A stretch of DNA of 20,870 nt, taken from NCBI GenBank assembly GCA_002169255.1, contig NHLU01000010.1:12390-33259 (forward strand), given 5' to 3'. The notes beneath the pieces are model-generated. The model worked only from the letters and a program-made list of their open reading frames with translations. It was not told the DNA's origin and did no database searches. The stretch comes from Candidatus Pelagibacter sp. TMED275 (GTDB lineage Bacteria > Pseudomonadota > Alphaproteobacteria > Pelagibacterales > Pelagibacteraceae). Below, one piece after another: positions 7,250 to 19,548 of this stretch. Both the position numbers and the translations under genes were made by a program. Position 1 is the stretch's first letter. Each line of letters begins with the position of its first letter.

Positions 7250-8220
7250 CATTAAATTTAAATATTAAACCAGATATAAAAGTTTCAACAAAGCAAGTAT
7301 TTGGAATAGACTCTGATTTAGAAATTGACGCCTTTTCAAAAAAAAATGATTATGTCCCAGAAATAGATAAAACGTATAAATTTGATAGAGACACAACTTT
7401 AGCAATTCTGTCTGGTTTTTTATTTAATAAGAGAGTTCTTGTTCAAGGTTATCATGGAACGGGAAAATCAACACACATTGAACAGATTGCAGCAAGACTA
7501 AATTGGCCTTGCATAAGAGTAAATTTAGATAGCCATGTAAGCAGGATAGATTTAATTGGGAAAGACGCAATAGTTTTAAAAGATAATAAGCAAGTAACAG
7601 AATTCAAAGAGGGAATTTTACCTTGGTCAATACAAAATCCAGTTGCATTAGTTTTTGATGAGTACGATGCAGGAAGGCCTGATGTAATGTTCGTGATACA
7701 AAGAATCCTAGAGGCAGAAGGAAGTTTTACATTATTAGACAAAAATAAAGTAATTAGACAAAACAAGTATTTTAGATTATTTGCAACCACAAACACTGTA
7801 GGTCTAGGTGATACTACTGGGCTATATCATGGTACTCAACAAATAAACCAAGGTCAGATGGATAGATGGAATATTGTTACCACCTTAAATTATTTAAGCT
7901 TAGATAAAGAAATGGAAATTATATTAGCAAAAAATAAAAATCTGAATAACCCTAAAGGTAAAGAAGAAGTGTCTAATATGATTAAAGTTGCTGCTTTAAC
8001 AAGAAAAGGTTTTATAGCTGGAGACATCTCTACAGTAATGAGCCCAAGGACTGTTCTGCATTGGGCTGAAAATTCTCAAATATTCAAAGATAATGGTTAT
8101 TCTTTCAGAGTAACTTTTTTGAATAAATGTGATGATGCTGAGAAAAATATAATTGCTGAATATTATCAAAGATGTTTTGGTGAGGATTTGCCAGAGTCTT
8201 TGGTTAATATTCAAATATAA
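7246..8220 (+). CDS. cobS: CobS-type AAA+ ATPase (MoxR-like)
   Basis: This 324-residue protein closely resembles alphaproteobacterial CobS, the ATPase subunit of aerobic cobaltochelatase. Walker A is GYHGTGKS (68-75), Walker B VFDEYD (136-141), sensor 1 includes N183 in FATTNTVG, and the likely arginine finger is R207 in QMDRWNI. The N-terminal segment (PDIKVSTKQVFGIDSD, 9-24) is typical of CobS. The start is TTG at 7246, overlapping the upstream stop as TTGA; no ATG lies near, and the N-terminus matches the family from this point. It abuts cobT with no gap. No cobN or other cobalamin gene is in view, so chelatase function is doubtful: the family is sure, the role is open. Confidence 0.93.
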   Translation: MTLNLNIKPDIKVSTKQVFGIDSDLEIDAFSKKNDYVPEIDKTYKFDRDTTLAILSGFLFNKRVLVQGYHGTGKSTHIEQIAARLNWPCIRVNLDSHVSRIDLIGKDAIVLKDNKQVTEFKEGILPWSIQNPVALVFDEYDAGRPDVMFVIQRILEAEGSFTLLDKNKVIRQNKYFRLFATTNTVGLGDTTGLYHGTQQINQGQMDRWNIVTTLNYLSLDKEMEIILAKNKNLNNPKGKEEVSNMIKVAALTRKGFIAGDISTVMSPRTVLHWAENSQIFKDNGYSFRVTFLNKCDDAEKNIIAEYYQRCFGEDLPESLVNIQI

Positions 8221-10014
8221 ATGAACAAAGAAGACAATCTAAAAGAAAAATTTAAGCAAGCATTAATCTCAACTGCTAAGGTTATATCTGATGACATCTT
8301 GCTTAAAAAAAAGAACAAGAAGGACGTTTCAAATAATTTTGATTTTGTTAAGCTAGACGAACTTAAGGACAAAAACGACTTTATCAAATCTAGAGCAGAG
8401 ATGGACTCTGCCGCATTAAAAAAGAAGTTTTTTGATAAAAGTATTTATCAAAAAAACATGCCTAAAAATACATCTTATAAATCTCTCTATGAAATATCTG
8501 AGAGAATAAGATATGAAATGCTTGGTTCAAGCATGCTTAAGGGTATAGAAAAAAACTTCAAAGATAATTATCAAATAAATCTTGATAATAAGAAAGACAA
8601 CAATAGTCAGATTAAAAGTCGAGATGACGTAAGTGTTGATCAAGCATTTGAATTCTATATGTTGAAAAAATTTTTTAAAACTAAAATGAATGACTACTCA
8701 GAAAAAGTTTTAAGTTATTGGGAAAAAGATTTCGACAAATGTATGTCTGATCACATAAATTTTTTTAGTAAAAATATTGAAAATCAGGATATTTACAACA
8801 AAAAATTCTCAGAGATTATTGAGTCAATGAATCTCTTGGATACTAATGACGAAACGCATGAAAATGACTCGAAAGAAAATGAAGAGGATAATAATAATAG
8901 CAATAACCAAAATGAAGAAACTGATGAGCAAAATAAAACAAGTGAAGATCAAGATCAAATATCAATTGATGGTAGTTATGATGTGAACGAGTTTAGGATG
9001 GATGATAGTTCGCTAGAATCAGATGCTAGTGATCAAAACGTAGAACAGGTAAATCAGAAAATAACACTTGATAGCATTAATAAAGAATATAAAATTTTTA
9101 CTGACAAATTTGACCAAACTGAAAAAGCTGAAAAATTAGATTCTTATGAGGAAATAAAGAAGCTTAGAAAAAATTTAGATCAACAGTTGATAAGTTTTCA
9201 GGATATAATTACAAAACTTGCCAACAAACTTCAAAGGGAGCTTTTAGCTAAGCAAAATCGATCTTGGGAATTTGATTTAGAAGAAGGATTGCTTGATAGC
9301 GCGAAATTAACAAGGGTAATTATGGACCCATATAACTCTCTGTCTTTCAAAAAAGAAAAGGATCAAGACTTTAAGGATACTGTAGTATCGCTATTAATTG
9401 ATAACTCTGGCTCAATGAGAGGTAGGCCAATTACGATTGCAGCATTGTGCGCTGATATTCTTTCGAGAACACTAGAAAGATGCTCCGTAAAGGTTGAGAT
9501 ACTTGGTTTTACAACAAAGAATTGGAAAGGGGGACAAAGTAGAGAATACTGGAACACAACAAAAAAACCAAAAAATCCAGGAAGACTGAATGACCTTAGA
9601 CATATTATTTATAAAAATGCGGATACGCCTTGGAGGCAATCAAAGATAAATCTTGGTCTCATGTTGAAAGAAGGTATTTTGAAAGAAAATATTGATGGAG
9701 AGGCAATTTCATGGGCTTACAACAGACTAAAAAAAAGACAGGAAGAAAGAAAAATATTGATGGTAATATCTGATGGGGCACCAGTTGATGATTCTACTCT
9801 TTCAGTAAATTCAGGTGATTACTTAGAAAAACATTTAAAAAAAGTGGTCAAATTTATCGAAGATAAAAGTGATATTGAAGTTTTAGCAATTGGTATAGGG
9901 CATGATGTATCGAGATATTACAAAAAAGCAATTAAAATATCTGATGTTCAAGAACTTGGTGATGTTATGATTAAAGAGCTTAGCGATCTGTTTAAAAGTA
10001 AAATACTAAATTAA
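8221..10014 (+). CDS. cobT: CobT-type von Willebrand A protein
   Basis: A 597-residue protein with the CobT layout: a helical N-terminal region (1-205), a highly acidic Asp/Glu/Asn/Gln linker (about 207-247), and a C-terminal VWA domain (about 385-597). The metal-ion-dependent adhesion site is present as D394-N-S396-G-S398, and the downstream acidic residue D518 sits in ISDGAP. In cobaltochelatase, CobT and CobS form a stacked ring assembly that drives CobN. The ATG follows the cobS stop immediately, so the two are produced together. The 3' end overlaps the convergent sensor-kinase gene by 4 bases. As with cobS, the absence of CobN nearby leaves the actual substrate open. Confidence 0.93.
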   Translation: MNKEDNLKEKFKQALISTAKVISDDILLKKKNKKDVSNNFDFVKLDELKDKNDFIKSRAEMDSAALKKKFFDKSIYQKNMPKNTSYKSLYEISERIRYEMLGSSMLKGIEKNFKDNYQINLDNKKDNNSQIKSRDDVSVDQAFEFYMLKKFFKTKMNDYSEKVLSYWEKDFDKCMSDHINFFSKNIENQDIYNKKFSEIIESMNLLDTNDETHENDSKENEEDNNNSNNQNEETDEQNKTSEDQDQISIDGSYDVNEFRMDDSSLESDASDQNVEQVNQKITLDSINKEYKIFTDKFDQTEKAEKLDSYEEIKKLRKNLDQQLISFQDIITKLANKLQRELLAKQNRSWEFDLEEGLLDSAKLTRVIMDPYNSLSFKKEKDQDFKDTVVSLLIDNSGSMRGRPITIAALCADILSRTLERCSVKVEILGFTTKNWKGGQSREYWNTTKKPKNPGRLNDLRHIIYKNADTPWRQSKINLGLMLKEGILKENIDGEAISWAYNRLKKRQEERKILMVISDGAPVDDSTLSVNSGDYLEKHLKKVVKFIEDKSDIEVLAIGIGHDVSRYYKKAIKISDVQELGDVMIKELSDLFKSKILN

Positions 10015-11282
10015 ATTTTTTTAAGATCTAAATTTTTCCATATTATCTCAACTTTTGCACCACCATATTTCTTCGAGTTGTCAAATCTTAGATTAGCAAA
10101 GTTTTTTTCTAAGAGCGTTTTTCCAATAAATATTCCAAGACCAAGGCCAGACTTTTCTTTATTAATATTATTTAAATAAGGTTGGCCAATTTTATTTAAT
10201 ATTTCATTACTAAGCCCCTCTCCATCATCCTCAATGATAACTTTAGTAAAATTTATATCGCCAATTAAAGTAATATAAATTTTTTCATTTGAGTATTTAT
10301 TTGCATTTCCAATGAAATTTCTAAGGCCATATATTATTTCAACAGAGTTATTTATTTTTTCTTGATATGCATCTTTATCAAAATTAAATATAAAAATTTT
10401 TTCAGATATTTCTTCAAAAGATTTTATTATTTCAGAAATTGAATTTTCGATGGTGATATTTCTTATTACAAAATCATCTTTTGTTATTGGATTTAAAGTA
10501 AGTTTCTTCAAAATTTGATTACATCTTTGAATTTGACTGACAAGTAATTCTAAATCTTTTTTAACATTTGCATCATCTTTAAATTGTTCTAATAACTCTT
10601 GAGCTATAATTTTTATTGTTGAAAATGGAGTTCCAAAAGAGTGTGCGGCTGCTGCGGCTTGTCCACCAAGAGATAATAATTCATGTTCTTTTGCCATTAT
10701 TTCCTCCATTTTATTTAAAGCTTCTTTTCTAATTCTTGCCTCTGCACCAAATTTTAAACCAAAGTAATTTAAAAAAATTAGAGCCACAAATAAAGAAAAA
10801 GGTATTGAGTAATAATAATAATCACTCACTAGAAAACTTTCACTTATAGGCCACGGCAAATCATAATTAAAAAATGTAAGAAAAATTATAAAAAGTATTG
10901 TCTCAGAAACTAACAAAAAATTGGTTTTAATATCTAAATTAGATGATGAAAATACACAAGGTAAAATTAAAAAAATAACAAAAGGATTTGACACTCCTCC
11001 TGTAAGAAATAATAAAAATCCTAACTGAAAAATATCAAGGTTTAATATAAAAAAAGCTAATTTATTTGATAGATAACTACCTTTATAAAAAAAAAGAAGA
11101 TAAATATTCGAAAATACTCCTATTAGAATTGCTATATTAGACAGTAAAAAACTAAATTCAAAATTGAAATAAAAATTTACAACATAAACTGTTATCAATT
11201 GTCCTAATATAGCAATCCATCTTAGATTTACATAAGTGGGTTTATAAAGTGAATAATATTTAGAATCTTCAAAAAAATTCAT
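10011..11282 (-). CDS. regB: RegB/PrrB/ActS-type redox sensor histidine kinase
   Basis: A 423-residue membrane kinase with about six hydrophobic segments between residues 20 and 175, followed by dimerisation and ATPase domains. GGVSNPF (95-101) matches the quinone-binding motif of RegB. The H-box is [10 protein letters not shown] with H214; a conserved Cys (C254, in QIQRCNQIL) matches the redox-active Cys of RegB. The ATPase domain has the N-box ([10 protein letters not shown], 322-331), the G1 box EDDGEG (351-356) and GLGLGI (379-384). RegB proteins sense respiratory redox state and phosphorylate a RegA-type regulator, which is not in this window. Ser replaces the usual Glu after the phospho-His. 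The gene starts 4 bases after gyrB and is probably co-transcribed with it. Confidence 0.85.
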   Translation of the reverse strand: MNFFEDSKYYSLYKPTYVNLRWIAILGQLITVYVVNFYFNFEFSFLLSNIAILIGVFSNIYLLFFYKGSYLSNKLAFFILNLDIFQLGFLLFLTGGVSNPFVIFLILPCVFSSSNLDIKTNFLLVSETILFIIFLTFFNYDLPWPISESFLVSDYYYYSIPFSLFVALIFLNYFGLKFGAEARIRKEALNKMEEIMAKEHELLSLGGQAAAAAHSFGTPFSTIKIIAQELLEQFKDDANVKKDLELLVSQIQRCNQILKKLTLNPITKDDFVIRNITIENSISEIIKSFEEISEKIFIFNFDKDAYQEKINNSVEIIYGLRNFIGNANKYSNEKIYITLIGDINFTKVIIEDDGEGLSNEILNKIGQPYLNNINKEKSGLGLGIFIGKTLLEKNFANLRFDNSKKYGGAKVEIIWKNLDLKKI

Positions 11283-11286
11283 TCTT

Positions 11287-13344
<2,058 letters not shown>

Positions 13345-13365
13345 TTAATTTTTTTGGAAAAGAAA

Positions 13366-13394
13366 ATTATATCATTTTTAAAAAATTAAATAAA
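13366..13394 (-). promoter_or_regulatory. Candidate gyrB promoter
   Basis: On the minus strand a perfect TATAAT (complement of 13366-13371) lies 21 bases before the gyrB ATG. The hexamer 17 bases further upstream (13389-13394, TTTATT) is only a weak -35 match. The predicted leader is about 15 bases. The surroundings are so A/T-rich that chance matches are likely. Confidence 0.4.
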
Positions 13395-13483
13395 ATGGAG
13401 AACAGATGTGCCATTAAATTAATATTGGTATTATTAAGTAATTTGATCTTTTTATAAAAAATTTTGTACTTTTAATTTTTAAC

Positions 13484-13500
13484 AAAAAAAGGGCCTTTTT
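13484..13500 (-). terminator. Candidate weak terminator of the thrS-lepA-tRNA operon
   Basis: Eight bases beyond the 3' end of the tRNA, the minus strand reads AAAAAGGCCC followed by a run of seven T. A stem AAAAAG/CTTTTT with a three-base loop can form and is followed by T residues, the layout of an intrinsic terminator, though the stem has only one G-C pair. The sequence is nearly symmetrical, so it could also act on transcripts from the other strand. Confidence 0.4.
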
Positions 13501-13508
13501 CATGCGTC

Positions 13509-13598
13509 TGGCGGAGAGAGAGGGATTCGAACCCTCGATACGGTTTCCCGTATACACGCTTTCCAAGCGTGCGCCTTCAACCACTCGGCCACCTCTCC
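13509..13598 (-). tRNA. tRNA-Ser (anticodon GGA)
   Basis: The 90-base minus-strand sequence folds as a class II tRNA. The acceptor stem pairs GGAGAGG with TCTCTCC (one G-U pair), the discriminator is G and the CCA end is encoded. The anticodon stem CACGC/GCGTG closes the loop TTGGAAA, giving anticodon GGA (complement of 13562-13564), which reads UCC and UCU serine codons. A long variable arm (stem TACGG/CCGTA with a GAAA loop) is the serine identity feature. The T-arm is GAGGG-TTCGAAT-CCCTC. It lies 8 bases after the lepA stop on the same strand, so it is probably cut from the lepA transcript. Confidence 0.97.
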
Positions 13599-13606
13599 AA
13601 TAATTA

Positions 13607-15418
13607 TTATTTCTCTTTATTGATCTTCAACACGCCTATAAATGCTTCTTGAGGAATTTCAACTTTTCCAAATTGTTTTGCTCTTGCTTTACCTTTTTTT
13701 TGTTTTTCGAGTAATTTTCTTTTTCTATCTACGGCCCCACCTCCATGAATTTTGGTTAATACATCTTTTTTAAAGCCCTTAATAGTTTCTCTTGCAATAA
13801 TTTTTCCTCCTATTGCTGCCTGAACAGGAATCATAAAATTATGTCTTGGTATTAAGTCTTTAAGTTTTTCACAAACTTCTCTTCCAGTATTTTGAGCAAA
13901 ATTTTTATGAATCATCATGGCTAATGCGTCAACAGGTTCTGTGTTGACCAATATATTCATTTTTACAAGATCTCCTTCCCTATGTTCTATAATTTCATAA
14001 TCAAAACTTGCATAACCACTTGTCATAGATTTTAATCTATCATTAAAATCAAATACTACTTCATTTAATGGTAGCTCATAATTTAAAACTGCCCTATTGC
14101 CTGAATAACTAAGATTAGTTTGAATGCCTCTTTTATCCTGACAAATTTTTATTATCGAACCAAGATATTCATCAGGTGTGATTATTGTAGATTTTATCCA
14201 AGGCTCTTCAATCATTTTTATCAATGTTGGATCTGGTAAACTTGATGGATTTTGTAAATCAATAACTTTACCTGTATTCAAATGAATTTTATAAACAACT
14301 CCAGGAGTTGTTGTTAGTAAATTTATATCAAATTCTCTCTCTAATCTTTCTGTAACTATTTCGAGGTGTAATAATCCTAGAAAACCACATCTAAAACCTA
14401 GACCAAGTGCAGAGGATGATTCTGCTTCATATGAAAAACTTGAGTCATTTAACTTTAACTTTGCCAATCCATCTTTTAATTTTTGGTATTCTGAGCTATC
14501 AACGGGGAATAGACCACAAAATACTACTGGTTTACTAGGTTTAAAACCTGGTAAAGCATCAGCTATCGGATTTGAGGCATCACATATAGTATCACCTACT
14601 TTAGTTTCTGATAAGACTTTAATTCCTGTTGTAATAAACCCAATTTCCCCTGCATTTAATTCATCTACGTCTTTTGGTTTGGGTGTAAAAACACCTACTT
14701 TTTCTATTATATAATCCTGATTAGTGGACATCATTTTAATTTTCATATTTTTTGATATCTTGCCATCAATTACTCTGACCAAAATTACTACTCCTAAATA
14801 AGTGTCATACCAACTATCAACTAATAAACATTTTAGTTTTTCATCTTTCATACCTTTGGGGCCTGGGAGTATCTGTATAATTTGTTCTAATATCTCCTCT
14901 ATTCCTTCTCCAGTTTTTCCTGAGCAAGGCACAGCGCTAGAGGTATCAATTCCTATAACTTCTTCTATTTGTTTATTTGTTCTATCTAAATCAGATGCTG
15001 GAAGATCAATTTTATTTAATACAGGTATTATCTCATGATTAATATCTAGAGCTTGATATACATTTGCCAAAGTTTGGGCCTCTACACCTTGTGTGCTATC
15101 TACAATAAGAATTGATCCTTCGCATGCATAAAGAGATCTACTTACCTCATAACTAAAGTCCACATGACCAGGTGTATCAATTATATTTAATAAATATTTT
15201 TTTCCATCTTTTGCTGTATAATTTAATTTCACAGTTTGGGCTTTAATTGTAATGCCTCTTTCTCTCTCAATATCCATTGAGTCTAGAACTTGAGCTTTCA
15301 TCTCTCTGTCTGTTAATCCTCCACACTTATGAATTATTCGGTCTGCAATTGTAGATTTTCCATGATCTATGTGTGCAATAATTGCAAAGTTTCTTATATT
15401 ATCTATGCTAGAGCTCAT
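13607..15418 (-). CDS. lepA: Elongation factor 4 (LepA)
   Basis: LepA is a ribosome-bound GTPase related to EF-G that influences elongation and initiation under stress. The 603-residue length is standard. The GTPase motifs are AHIDHGKS (15-22), RERGITIKA (52-60), DTPGH (81-85) and NKID (135-138). The LepA-specific C-terminal domain is present, with [20 protein letters not shown], the Lys-rich [21 protein letters not shown] stretch and a terminal [11 protein letters not shown]. Domain IV of EF-G is absent, as expected. The ATG directly abuts the pheT stop with no gap, and the tRNA-Ser gene follows 8 bases after its stop. Confidence 0.98.
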   Translation of the reverse strand: MSSSIDNIRNFAIIAHIDHGKSTIADRIIHKCGGLTDREMKAQVLDSMDIERERGITIKAQTVKLNYTAKDGKKYLLNIIDTPGHVDFSYEVSRSLYACEGSILIVDSTQGVEAQTLANVYQALDINHEIIPVLNKIDLPASDLDRTNKQIEEVIGIDTSSAVPCSGKTGEGIEEILEQIIQILPGPKGMKDEKLKCLLVDSWYDTYLGVVILVRVIDGKISKNMKIKMMSTNQDYIIEKVGVFTPKPKDVDELNAGEIGFITTGIKVLSETKVGDTICDASNPIADALPGFKPSKPVVFCGLFPVDSSEYQKLKDGLAKLKLNDSSFSYEAESSSALGLGFRCGFLGLLHLEIVTERLEREFDINLLTTTPGVVYKIHLNTGKVIDLQNPSSLPDPTLIKMIEEPWIKSTIITPDEYLGSIIKICQDKRGIQTNLSYSGNRAVLNYELPLNEVVFDFNDRLKSMTSGYASFDYEIIEHREGDLVKMNILVNTEPVDALAMMIHKNFAQNTGREVCEKLKDLIPRHNFMIPVQAAIGGKIIARETIKGFKKDVLTKIHGGGAVDRKRKLLEKQKKGKARAKQFGKVEIPQEAFIGVLKINKEK

Positions 15419-17827
15419 TTAAGATCTTATCTTTGCGCTAGATTTTGACTCTACAGTTGAAATAATTAAATTATTTATATTTTCAAGGTCATTCTCATTT
15501 AATGTTTTATCAAATGATTGAATTGTTACATTTAATGCAATAGATTTTTTATCTGAAGGAATATTTTCACCTTCATAGACATCAAAGACTTTAACAGATT
15601 TGATAAGTTGTTTATCAATTGTTGTGATAATTTTTACTAACTCCTGAACTTTAAAATTTTTGTCTAAAACAAAAGCAAAATCCCTCTCTGATTTTTGAAA
15701 GTCAGACTGTTTGTATTGAGGCTTTTGATCTTTTAATTTTTTCTTAGTATCTTTAATAAAATCTAAATAAATTTCAAATCCTACCAGAGATTCAGTTTTG
15801 ATATCTAATTTTTTTAAAATATTTGGGTGTATCTCTCCAAATAGTGCAACTGGCTGATCATCCTCTTTGTTCAAATATATCGATCCAGATTTTCCTGGGT
15901 GATAATAAGCAGGAGTTTTATCGTTTATAAAAATTTTATTTCTATTAAATCCAACCTCGATTAGAGTTTGCATTACATCTTTTTTTGCATCAAAAACGTC
16001 AACTAATCTATCTTTTTCGTTCCAATTTAATCTTGAAATTTTTCCAGATTTCAAACCTCCAACTACTGTCAGTTGTTCTCCTGGCTTATTTCCTAAAAAT
16101 ATTGGCCCTATTTCAAATAAAGATATATCTTTAAGTCCTCTGTCTAAGTTTTTTTTTGTATAAAAAGTTAGATTTGAAAAAATTGAATTTCTTAAAACAT
16201 TTAAATCTGAACTAATAGGATTGATAATTGGCACTTCTTTTTTGTCTTCTTTAAATAGTTTATTTATTTTAGAGTCTGTAAATGACCAAGTGACAGTTTC
16301 ATAATATCCCTTGGAGGCCACTGATCTTTGCATGAAGTGAAAAAGTTTTTGCTGCTTATTTAAAGTAGGTTTTGTTCTATTTTTTTCTGGTTCTATTGTC
16401 TTAATATTTTTAAATCCTTTTATTCTTACAATTTCCTCTACAATATCTATTGGTTGAGCAATATCTGGTCTCCAAGTAGGAATTGATAATTTCAAAAAAC
16501 CTTTTATAATTTTAACTTCAAAACCAATTTCATTTAAAATTTTTACTATTTCCCTATCACTTACTTTAAAACCTGTTATTCTTTCAAATAAAGAAGTCTT
16601 AAAATTAATTTGATTTTTTTTATTAATTTTAATTTTTTGGATATCGAATCTACTAACATCTCCCCCACAAATTTTTGTTATTAAATGTGTTGCTTTTTTC
16701 AATCCTTCTTCAATTGACTCTGGATCTATACCTCTTTCAAATCTAAATTTTGCATCTGTCTCTATATTTAATCTTTTAGATGTTTTTCTTATTGATCTAG
16801 GATCAAAATATGCTGACTCTAAAAGTATATTTTTTGTATTTAATTCAGTTCCTGTACGTGTTCCACCGATTATACCTCCTAGACCCAATATTCCTGACCG
16901 ATCAGCTATTACGCACATTTCTTCTTCTAGCTTATATTCTTTGTTGTCAAGTGCTTTGAAACTTTCCCCGGCTGTTGAGTTTCTTACAATTATTTCTCTG
17001 TCTACTTTATCTAAATCATAAGCGTGCAAAGGTCTGTTTAAATCAAACATCACATAATTAGTTATGTCAACTATTGCTGATATCGGTTTTTGACCCAGGG
17101 ATAAAATTTTATCTTTAAGCCATTTAGGGCTTTCTTTGTTTGTTACTCCTCTAATCAAAGAGCTTCCAAATATTGTACATCCTTGAATTTTATGTTTTTT
17201 TATAGTTACTTTAAATTTTTTGGTATCTTTGAATTTTAATTTTTTTATTATATTTTCCTTAAATTTCCCAGCCCCTGATGCCGCTAAGTCTCTAGCTATA
17301 CCTCTAACTCCAAGACAATCTGGTCGGTTAGGTGTTACAGATAAATCTACTACTTTTGGGTTACTATTTTTAAAAAATTTTTTTCCAACAGTATTCAAAT
17401 ATTTTTTTTCTGGAAGTTCAGTAATACCATCCTTTTCTTTTGATATATTTAGTTCAGACTCTGAACATAACATTCCATAAGAGGTAATGCCTCTTATTTT
17501 GCTTACAGAAAGTTTCATTTGATTTTTTGGAATTATTGACCCAGGACTAGCATAAACAGTCAGAAGATTTTTTCTTGCGTTTGGAGCACCACAGACTACT
17601 TTGACTGTATTTTCTTCACCAATATCCACATTGCAAATTTTTAATCTATCTGCATTAGGGTGTTGTTCTGTACTTAAAATTTTTGCAATTATAAAATTAT
17701 TAGTATCAAGATTACTGCTTTGAAAACTCTCAACTTCAAGACCAATATCTGTTAATTTTTCAATTAACTGTGAATCTTTAAATTTTGTATCTAAATGATC
17801 TTTTAGCCAATCAATTGTGAATTTCAT
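15419..17827 (-). CDS. pheT: Phenylalanyl-tRNA synthetase beta subunit
   Basis: PheT pairs with PheS in an alpha2-beta2 enzyme that charges tRNA-Phe; the beta chain binds tRNA and edits mischarged Tyr. The 802 residues carry the full long-form domain set: an EMAP/Arc1-type tRNA-binding domain (about 40-150, with HPNADRL), the B3/B4 editing region (about 210-390), B5 (about 405-480, with PTWRPDI), a catalytic-like core, and a C-terminal ferredoxin-fold anticodon-binding domain (about 707-802, beginning near SERDFAFV). The ATG overlaps the pheS stop as ATGA, giving tight coupling and equal production of the two subunits. Confidence 0.98.
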   Translation of the reverse strand: MKFTIDWLKDHLDTKFKDSQLIEKLTDIGLEVESFQSSNLDTNNFIIAKILSTEQHPNADRLKICNVDIGEENTVKVVCGAPNARKNLLTVYASPGSIIPKNQMKLSVSKIRGITSYGMLCSESELNISKEKDGITELPEKKYLNTVGKKFFKNSNPKVVDLSVTPNRPDCLGVRGIARDLAASGAGKFKENIIKKLKFKDTKKFKVTIKKHKIQGCTIFGSSLIRGVTNKESPKWLKDKILSLGQKPISAIVDITNYVMFDLNRPLHAYDLDKVDREIIVRNSTAGESFKALDNKEYKLEEEMCVIADRSGILGLGGIIGGTRTGTELNTKNILLESAYFDPRSIRKTSKRLNIETDAKFRFERGIDPESIEEGLKKATHLITKICGGDVSRFDIQKIKINKKNQINFKTSLFERITGFKVSDREIVKILNEIGFEVKIIKGFLKLSIPTWRPDIAQPIDIVEEIVRIKGFKNIKTIEPEKNRTKPTLNKQQKLFHFMQRSVASKGYYETVTWSFTDSKINKLFKEDKKEVPIINPISSDLNVLRNSIFSNLTFYTKKNLDRGLKDISLFEIGPIFLGNKPGEQLTVVGGLKSGKISRLNWNEKDRLVDVFDAKKDVMQTLIEVGFNRNKIFINDKTPAYYHPGKSGSIYLNKEDDQPVALFGEIHPNILKKLDIKTESLVGFEIYLDFIKDTKKKLKDQKPQYKQSDFQKSERDFAFVLDKNFKVQELVKIITTIDKQLIKSVKVFDVYEGENIPSDKKSIALNVTIQSFDKTLNENDLENINNLIISTVESKSSAKIRS

Positions 17828-18891
17828 CTGCTTAGACCCCTATAATTTGATGGAACATCAAGAGGATCGAAACCATAATGGTTTATCCACCTGTAGTCTG
17901 TTTCAAAAAAAGCTCTTAAATCATTAATGCCATACTTCAACATTCCAAGTCTATCAATACCAATACCAAATGCATAACCTTGAAATTTATTTACATCAAC
18001 TTTAACATTTTTAAGAACGTTAGGATGTACCATTCCACAGCCTAGTATTTCTAACCATTTATCTCCTTCGCCAATAACAATTTTTCCATCTTTAATTTCA
18101 TAACCAATATCTACTTCAGCTGAAGGTTCTGTGAACGGAAAATGACTAGGTCTAAATCTCATTTTTATTTTATTGACTTCAAAAAATTCTTTTATGAAAT
18201 GATTTAAACAACCTTTTAAGTGTCCCATATTTATATTTTTATCTATATGTAAACCTTCGACTTGATGAAACATAGGTGCGTGAGTTTGATCACTATCTGA
18301 TCTATAGGTTCTTCCAGGTGCTATAATTTTAAATGGAGGTTTTCCTTTTAACATAGTTCTAACTTGAACAGGAGATGTGTGCGTTCTAAGAAGCAATTCT
18401 TTTTTGTCATCTAAATAAAAAGTATCATGCATATCTCTTGCCGGATGGTTGTCAGGAGTATTTAGTGCAGTAAAATTGTTATATTCATTCTCTACATCAG
18501 GTCCTTCCTCAACACTAAACCCAATCTCAGAAAAAATTGATGAAATTTCGTCGATGACCTGTGATACAGGGTGAATTTTTCCTTGTTCAAAACTTCTTTC
18601 AGGTAATGTCACATCAACTTTTTCATTTTTGAGTTTGTCATTAATTTCTTTTGTCTCAATTTCTTGAAATTTTTGTGATATTTTTTCTTGAAGTTCTTCT
18701 TTTACAAGGTTTAAATCAGCTGCAAATTGCTTTCTATGCTCAGCCGGTACAGATCCAAGTTTTTTAAATTCATTGGATAAAGATCCATTTTTTCCAAACA
18801 ATTCTGTTTTTATTTGATTAATACTATCAATATTTAATTCTCTATTTAGTTTTTCTAAATATTGGTTTTTGATTTTTTTAATATCAGACAT
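17824..18891 (-). CDS. pheS: Phenylalanyl-tRNA synthetase alpha subunit
   Basis: PheS is the catalytic subunit. The 355-residue protein has an N-terminal coiled-coil (about 1-95) that grips tRNA, then the class II core. Motif 2 is at [21 protein letters not shown] (193-213), and motif 3 at [14 protein letters not shown] (309-322). The substrate-pocket segments HTSPVQVR (171-178) and [11 protein letters not shown] (251-261) are also intact. It lies 43 bases after rplT. In E. coli a leader peptide gene, pheM, with Phe codons sits at this point and attenuates pheST; I find no such leader here. Confidence 0.98.
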   Translation of the reverse strand: MSDIKKIKNQYLEKLNRELNIDSINQIKTELFGKNGSLSNEFKKLGSVPAEHRKQFAADLNLVKEELQEKISQKFQEIETKEINDKLKNEKVDVTLPERSFEQGKIHPVSQVIDEISSIFSEIGFSVEEGPDVENEYNNFTALNTPDNHPARDMHDTFYLDDKKELLLRTHTSPVQVRTMLKGKPPFKIIAPGRTYRSDSDQTHAPMFHQVEGLHIDKNINMGHLKGCLNHFIKEFFEVNKIKMRFRPSHFPFTEPSAEVDIGYEIKDGKIVIGEGDKWLEILGCGMVHPNVLKNVKVDVNKFQGYAFGIGIDRLGMLKYGINDLRAFFETDYRWINHYGFDPLDVPSNYRGLSR

Positions 18892-18904
18892 TCTTCTAGA
18901 TTAT

Positions 18905-18919
18905 TTCTTAACTTAAGAA
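18905..18919 (-). repeat. Small inverted repeat between rplT and pheS
   Basis: TTCTTAA and TTAAGAA flank a single base, so an RNA stem of six pairs with a three-base loop is possible. It has no G/C clamp and no T run behind it, and is therefore unlikely to terminate transcription strongly. It is the only visible structure in the 43-base gap. Confidence 0.25.
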
Positions 18920-18934
18920 AAACAATAGTGAAGA

Positions 18935-19291
18935 TTAATTAATAGCTGCTTGTGCTTTTTTTACTATTGTTTTAAATGCATTTGGGTTTTCGTATGCTAT
19001 TTCTGCTAGAATTTTTCTATCAATTTTAATACCAGATTTATTTAATCCATTTATGAATTTTGAGTATGTTAGACCTTCTAGTCTGACTCCTGCATTTATT
19101 CTCTGAACCCATAATGACTTAAATTCTCTTTTCTTATTTCTTCTATCTCTATAAGCATACTGCATAGCCTTTTCCATTGCTTGTCTAGCTACCCTAATTG
19201 TATTTTTTCTTCTGCCCCATTGACCTTTTACTGCTTTAAATACTTTTTTATGTTTTGCTCTACTAGTGACCCCTCTTTTTACTCTAGCCAT
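18935..19291 (-). CDS. rplT: 50S ribosomal protein L20
   Basis: L20 is needed early in assembly of the large ribosomal subunit and binds 23S rRNA. The 118-residue protein has the characteristic basic N-terminus [19 protein letters not shown], the [31 protein letters not shown] segment (27-57), and a globular C-terminal half with [11 protein letters not shown] (60-70) and [10 protein letters not shown] (74-83). Length and motifs are normal. It starts one base after the rpmI stop and, unusually for this window, has a purine-rich ribosome binding site. In E. coli L20 represses its own operon; whether that happens here cannot be told. Confidence 0.98.
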   Translation of the reverse strand: MARVKRGVTSRAKHKKVFKAVKGQWGRRKNTIRVARQAMEKAMQYAYRDRRNKKREFKSLWVQRINAGVRLEGLTYSKFINGLNKSGIKIDRKILAEIAYENPNAFKTIVKKAQAAIN

Positions 19292-19292
19292 T

Positions 19293-19499
19293 TTATCCTC
19301 TCAAATTGTAAGGCATATACGACTTTACAATTTTTCCATCTTGTTTAGACATTGTAGTTGTGCCTCGTTGATTTCTTATTTGTCGATTAGTTCTTTTAAT
19401 CATTCCATGTCTTTTGCCAGCTTGCGCCATAACAACCTTTCCTTTGGCAGTTATTTTAAATCTTTTTTTTGCAGAACTTTTTGTTTTTAATTTTGGCAT
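19293..19499 (-). CDS. rpmI: 50S ribosomal protein L35
   Basis: A 68-residue, highly basic protein with the L35 signature: [15 protein letters not shown] at the N-terminus, the KITAKGKV strand (15-22) and the GKRHGM segment (28-33). The C-terminal end ([13 protein letters not shown]) also fits. L35 is a component of the large ribosomal subunit. It is followed by rplT after one base, the near-universal rpmI-rplT pair. A good promoter match directly upstream suggests that rpmI and the genes behind it can also be transcribed separately from infC. Confidence 0.98.
   Translation of the reverse strand: MPKLKTKSSAKKRFKITAKGKVVMAQAGKRHGMIKRTNRQIRNQRGTTTMSKQDGKIVKSYMPYNLRG
19296..19301 (-). promoter_or_regulatory. 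Shine-Dalgarno site for rplT
   Basis: The minus strand reads AGAGGA, then TAAA, then the rplT ATG. It is one of the few convincing ribosome binding sites in this window and lies in the last codons of rpmI, consistent with coupled and high-level synthesis of L20. Confidence 0.55.
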
Positions 19500-19510
19500 G
19501 ATTTCAAGGG

Positions 19511-19539
19511 GTTATACAAATAAAGTCTATATTTGACAA
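19511..19539 (-). promoter_or_regulatory. Candidate promoter for rpmI-rplT-pheST-lepA
   Basis: In the 49-base gap between infC and rpmI, the minus strand has TTGTCA (complement of 19534-19539), a spacer of exactly 17 bases, and TATAAC (complement of 19511-19516). Each hexamer differs from the sigma-70 consensus at one position. Transcription would start about 5 bases before the rpmI ATG, giving an almost leaderless mRNA. Confidence 0.5.
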
Positions 19540-19548
19540 CTAATATAT

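Noticed and set aside
13395..13483. Possible small RNA or hidden gene between the tRNA terminator and the gyrB promoter
   Set aside because: The 89 bases hold no reading frame, tRNA-like fold or convincing promoter; only A/T-rich sequence is seen.
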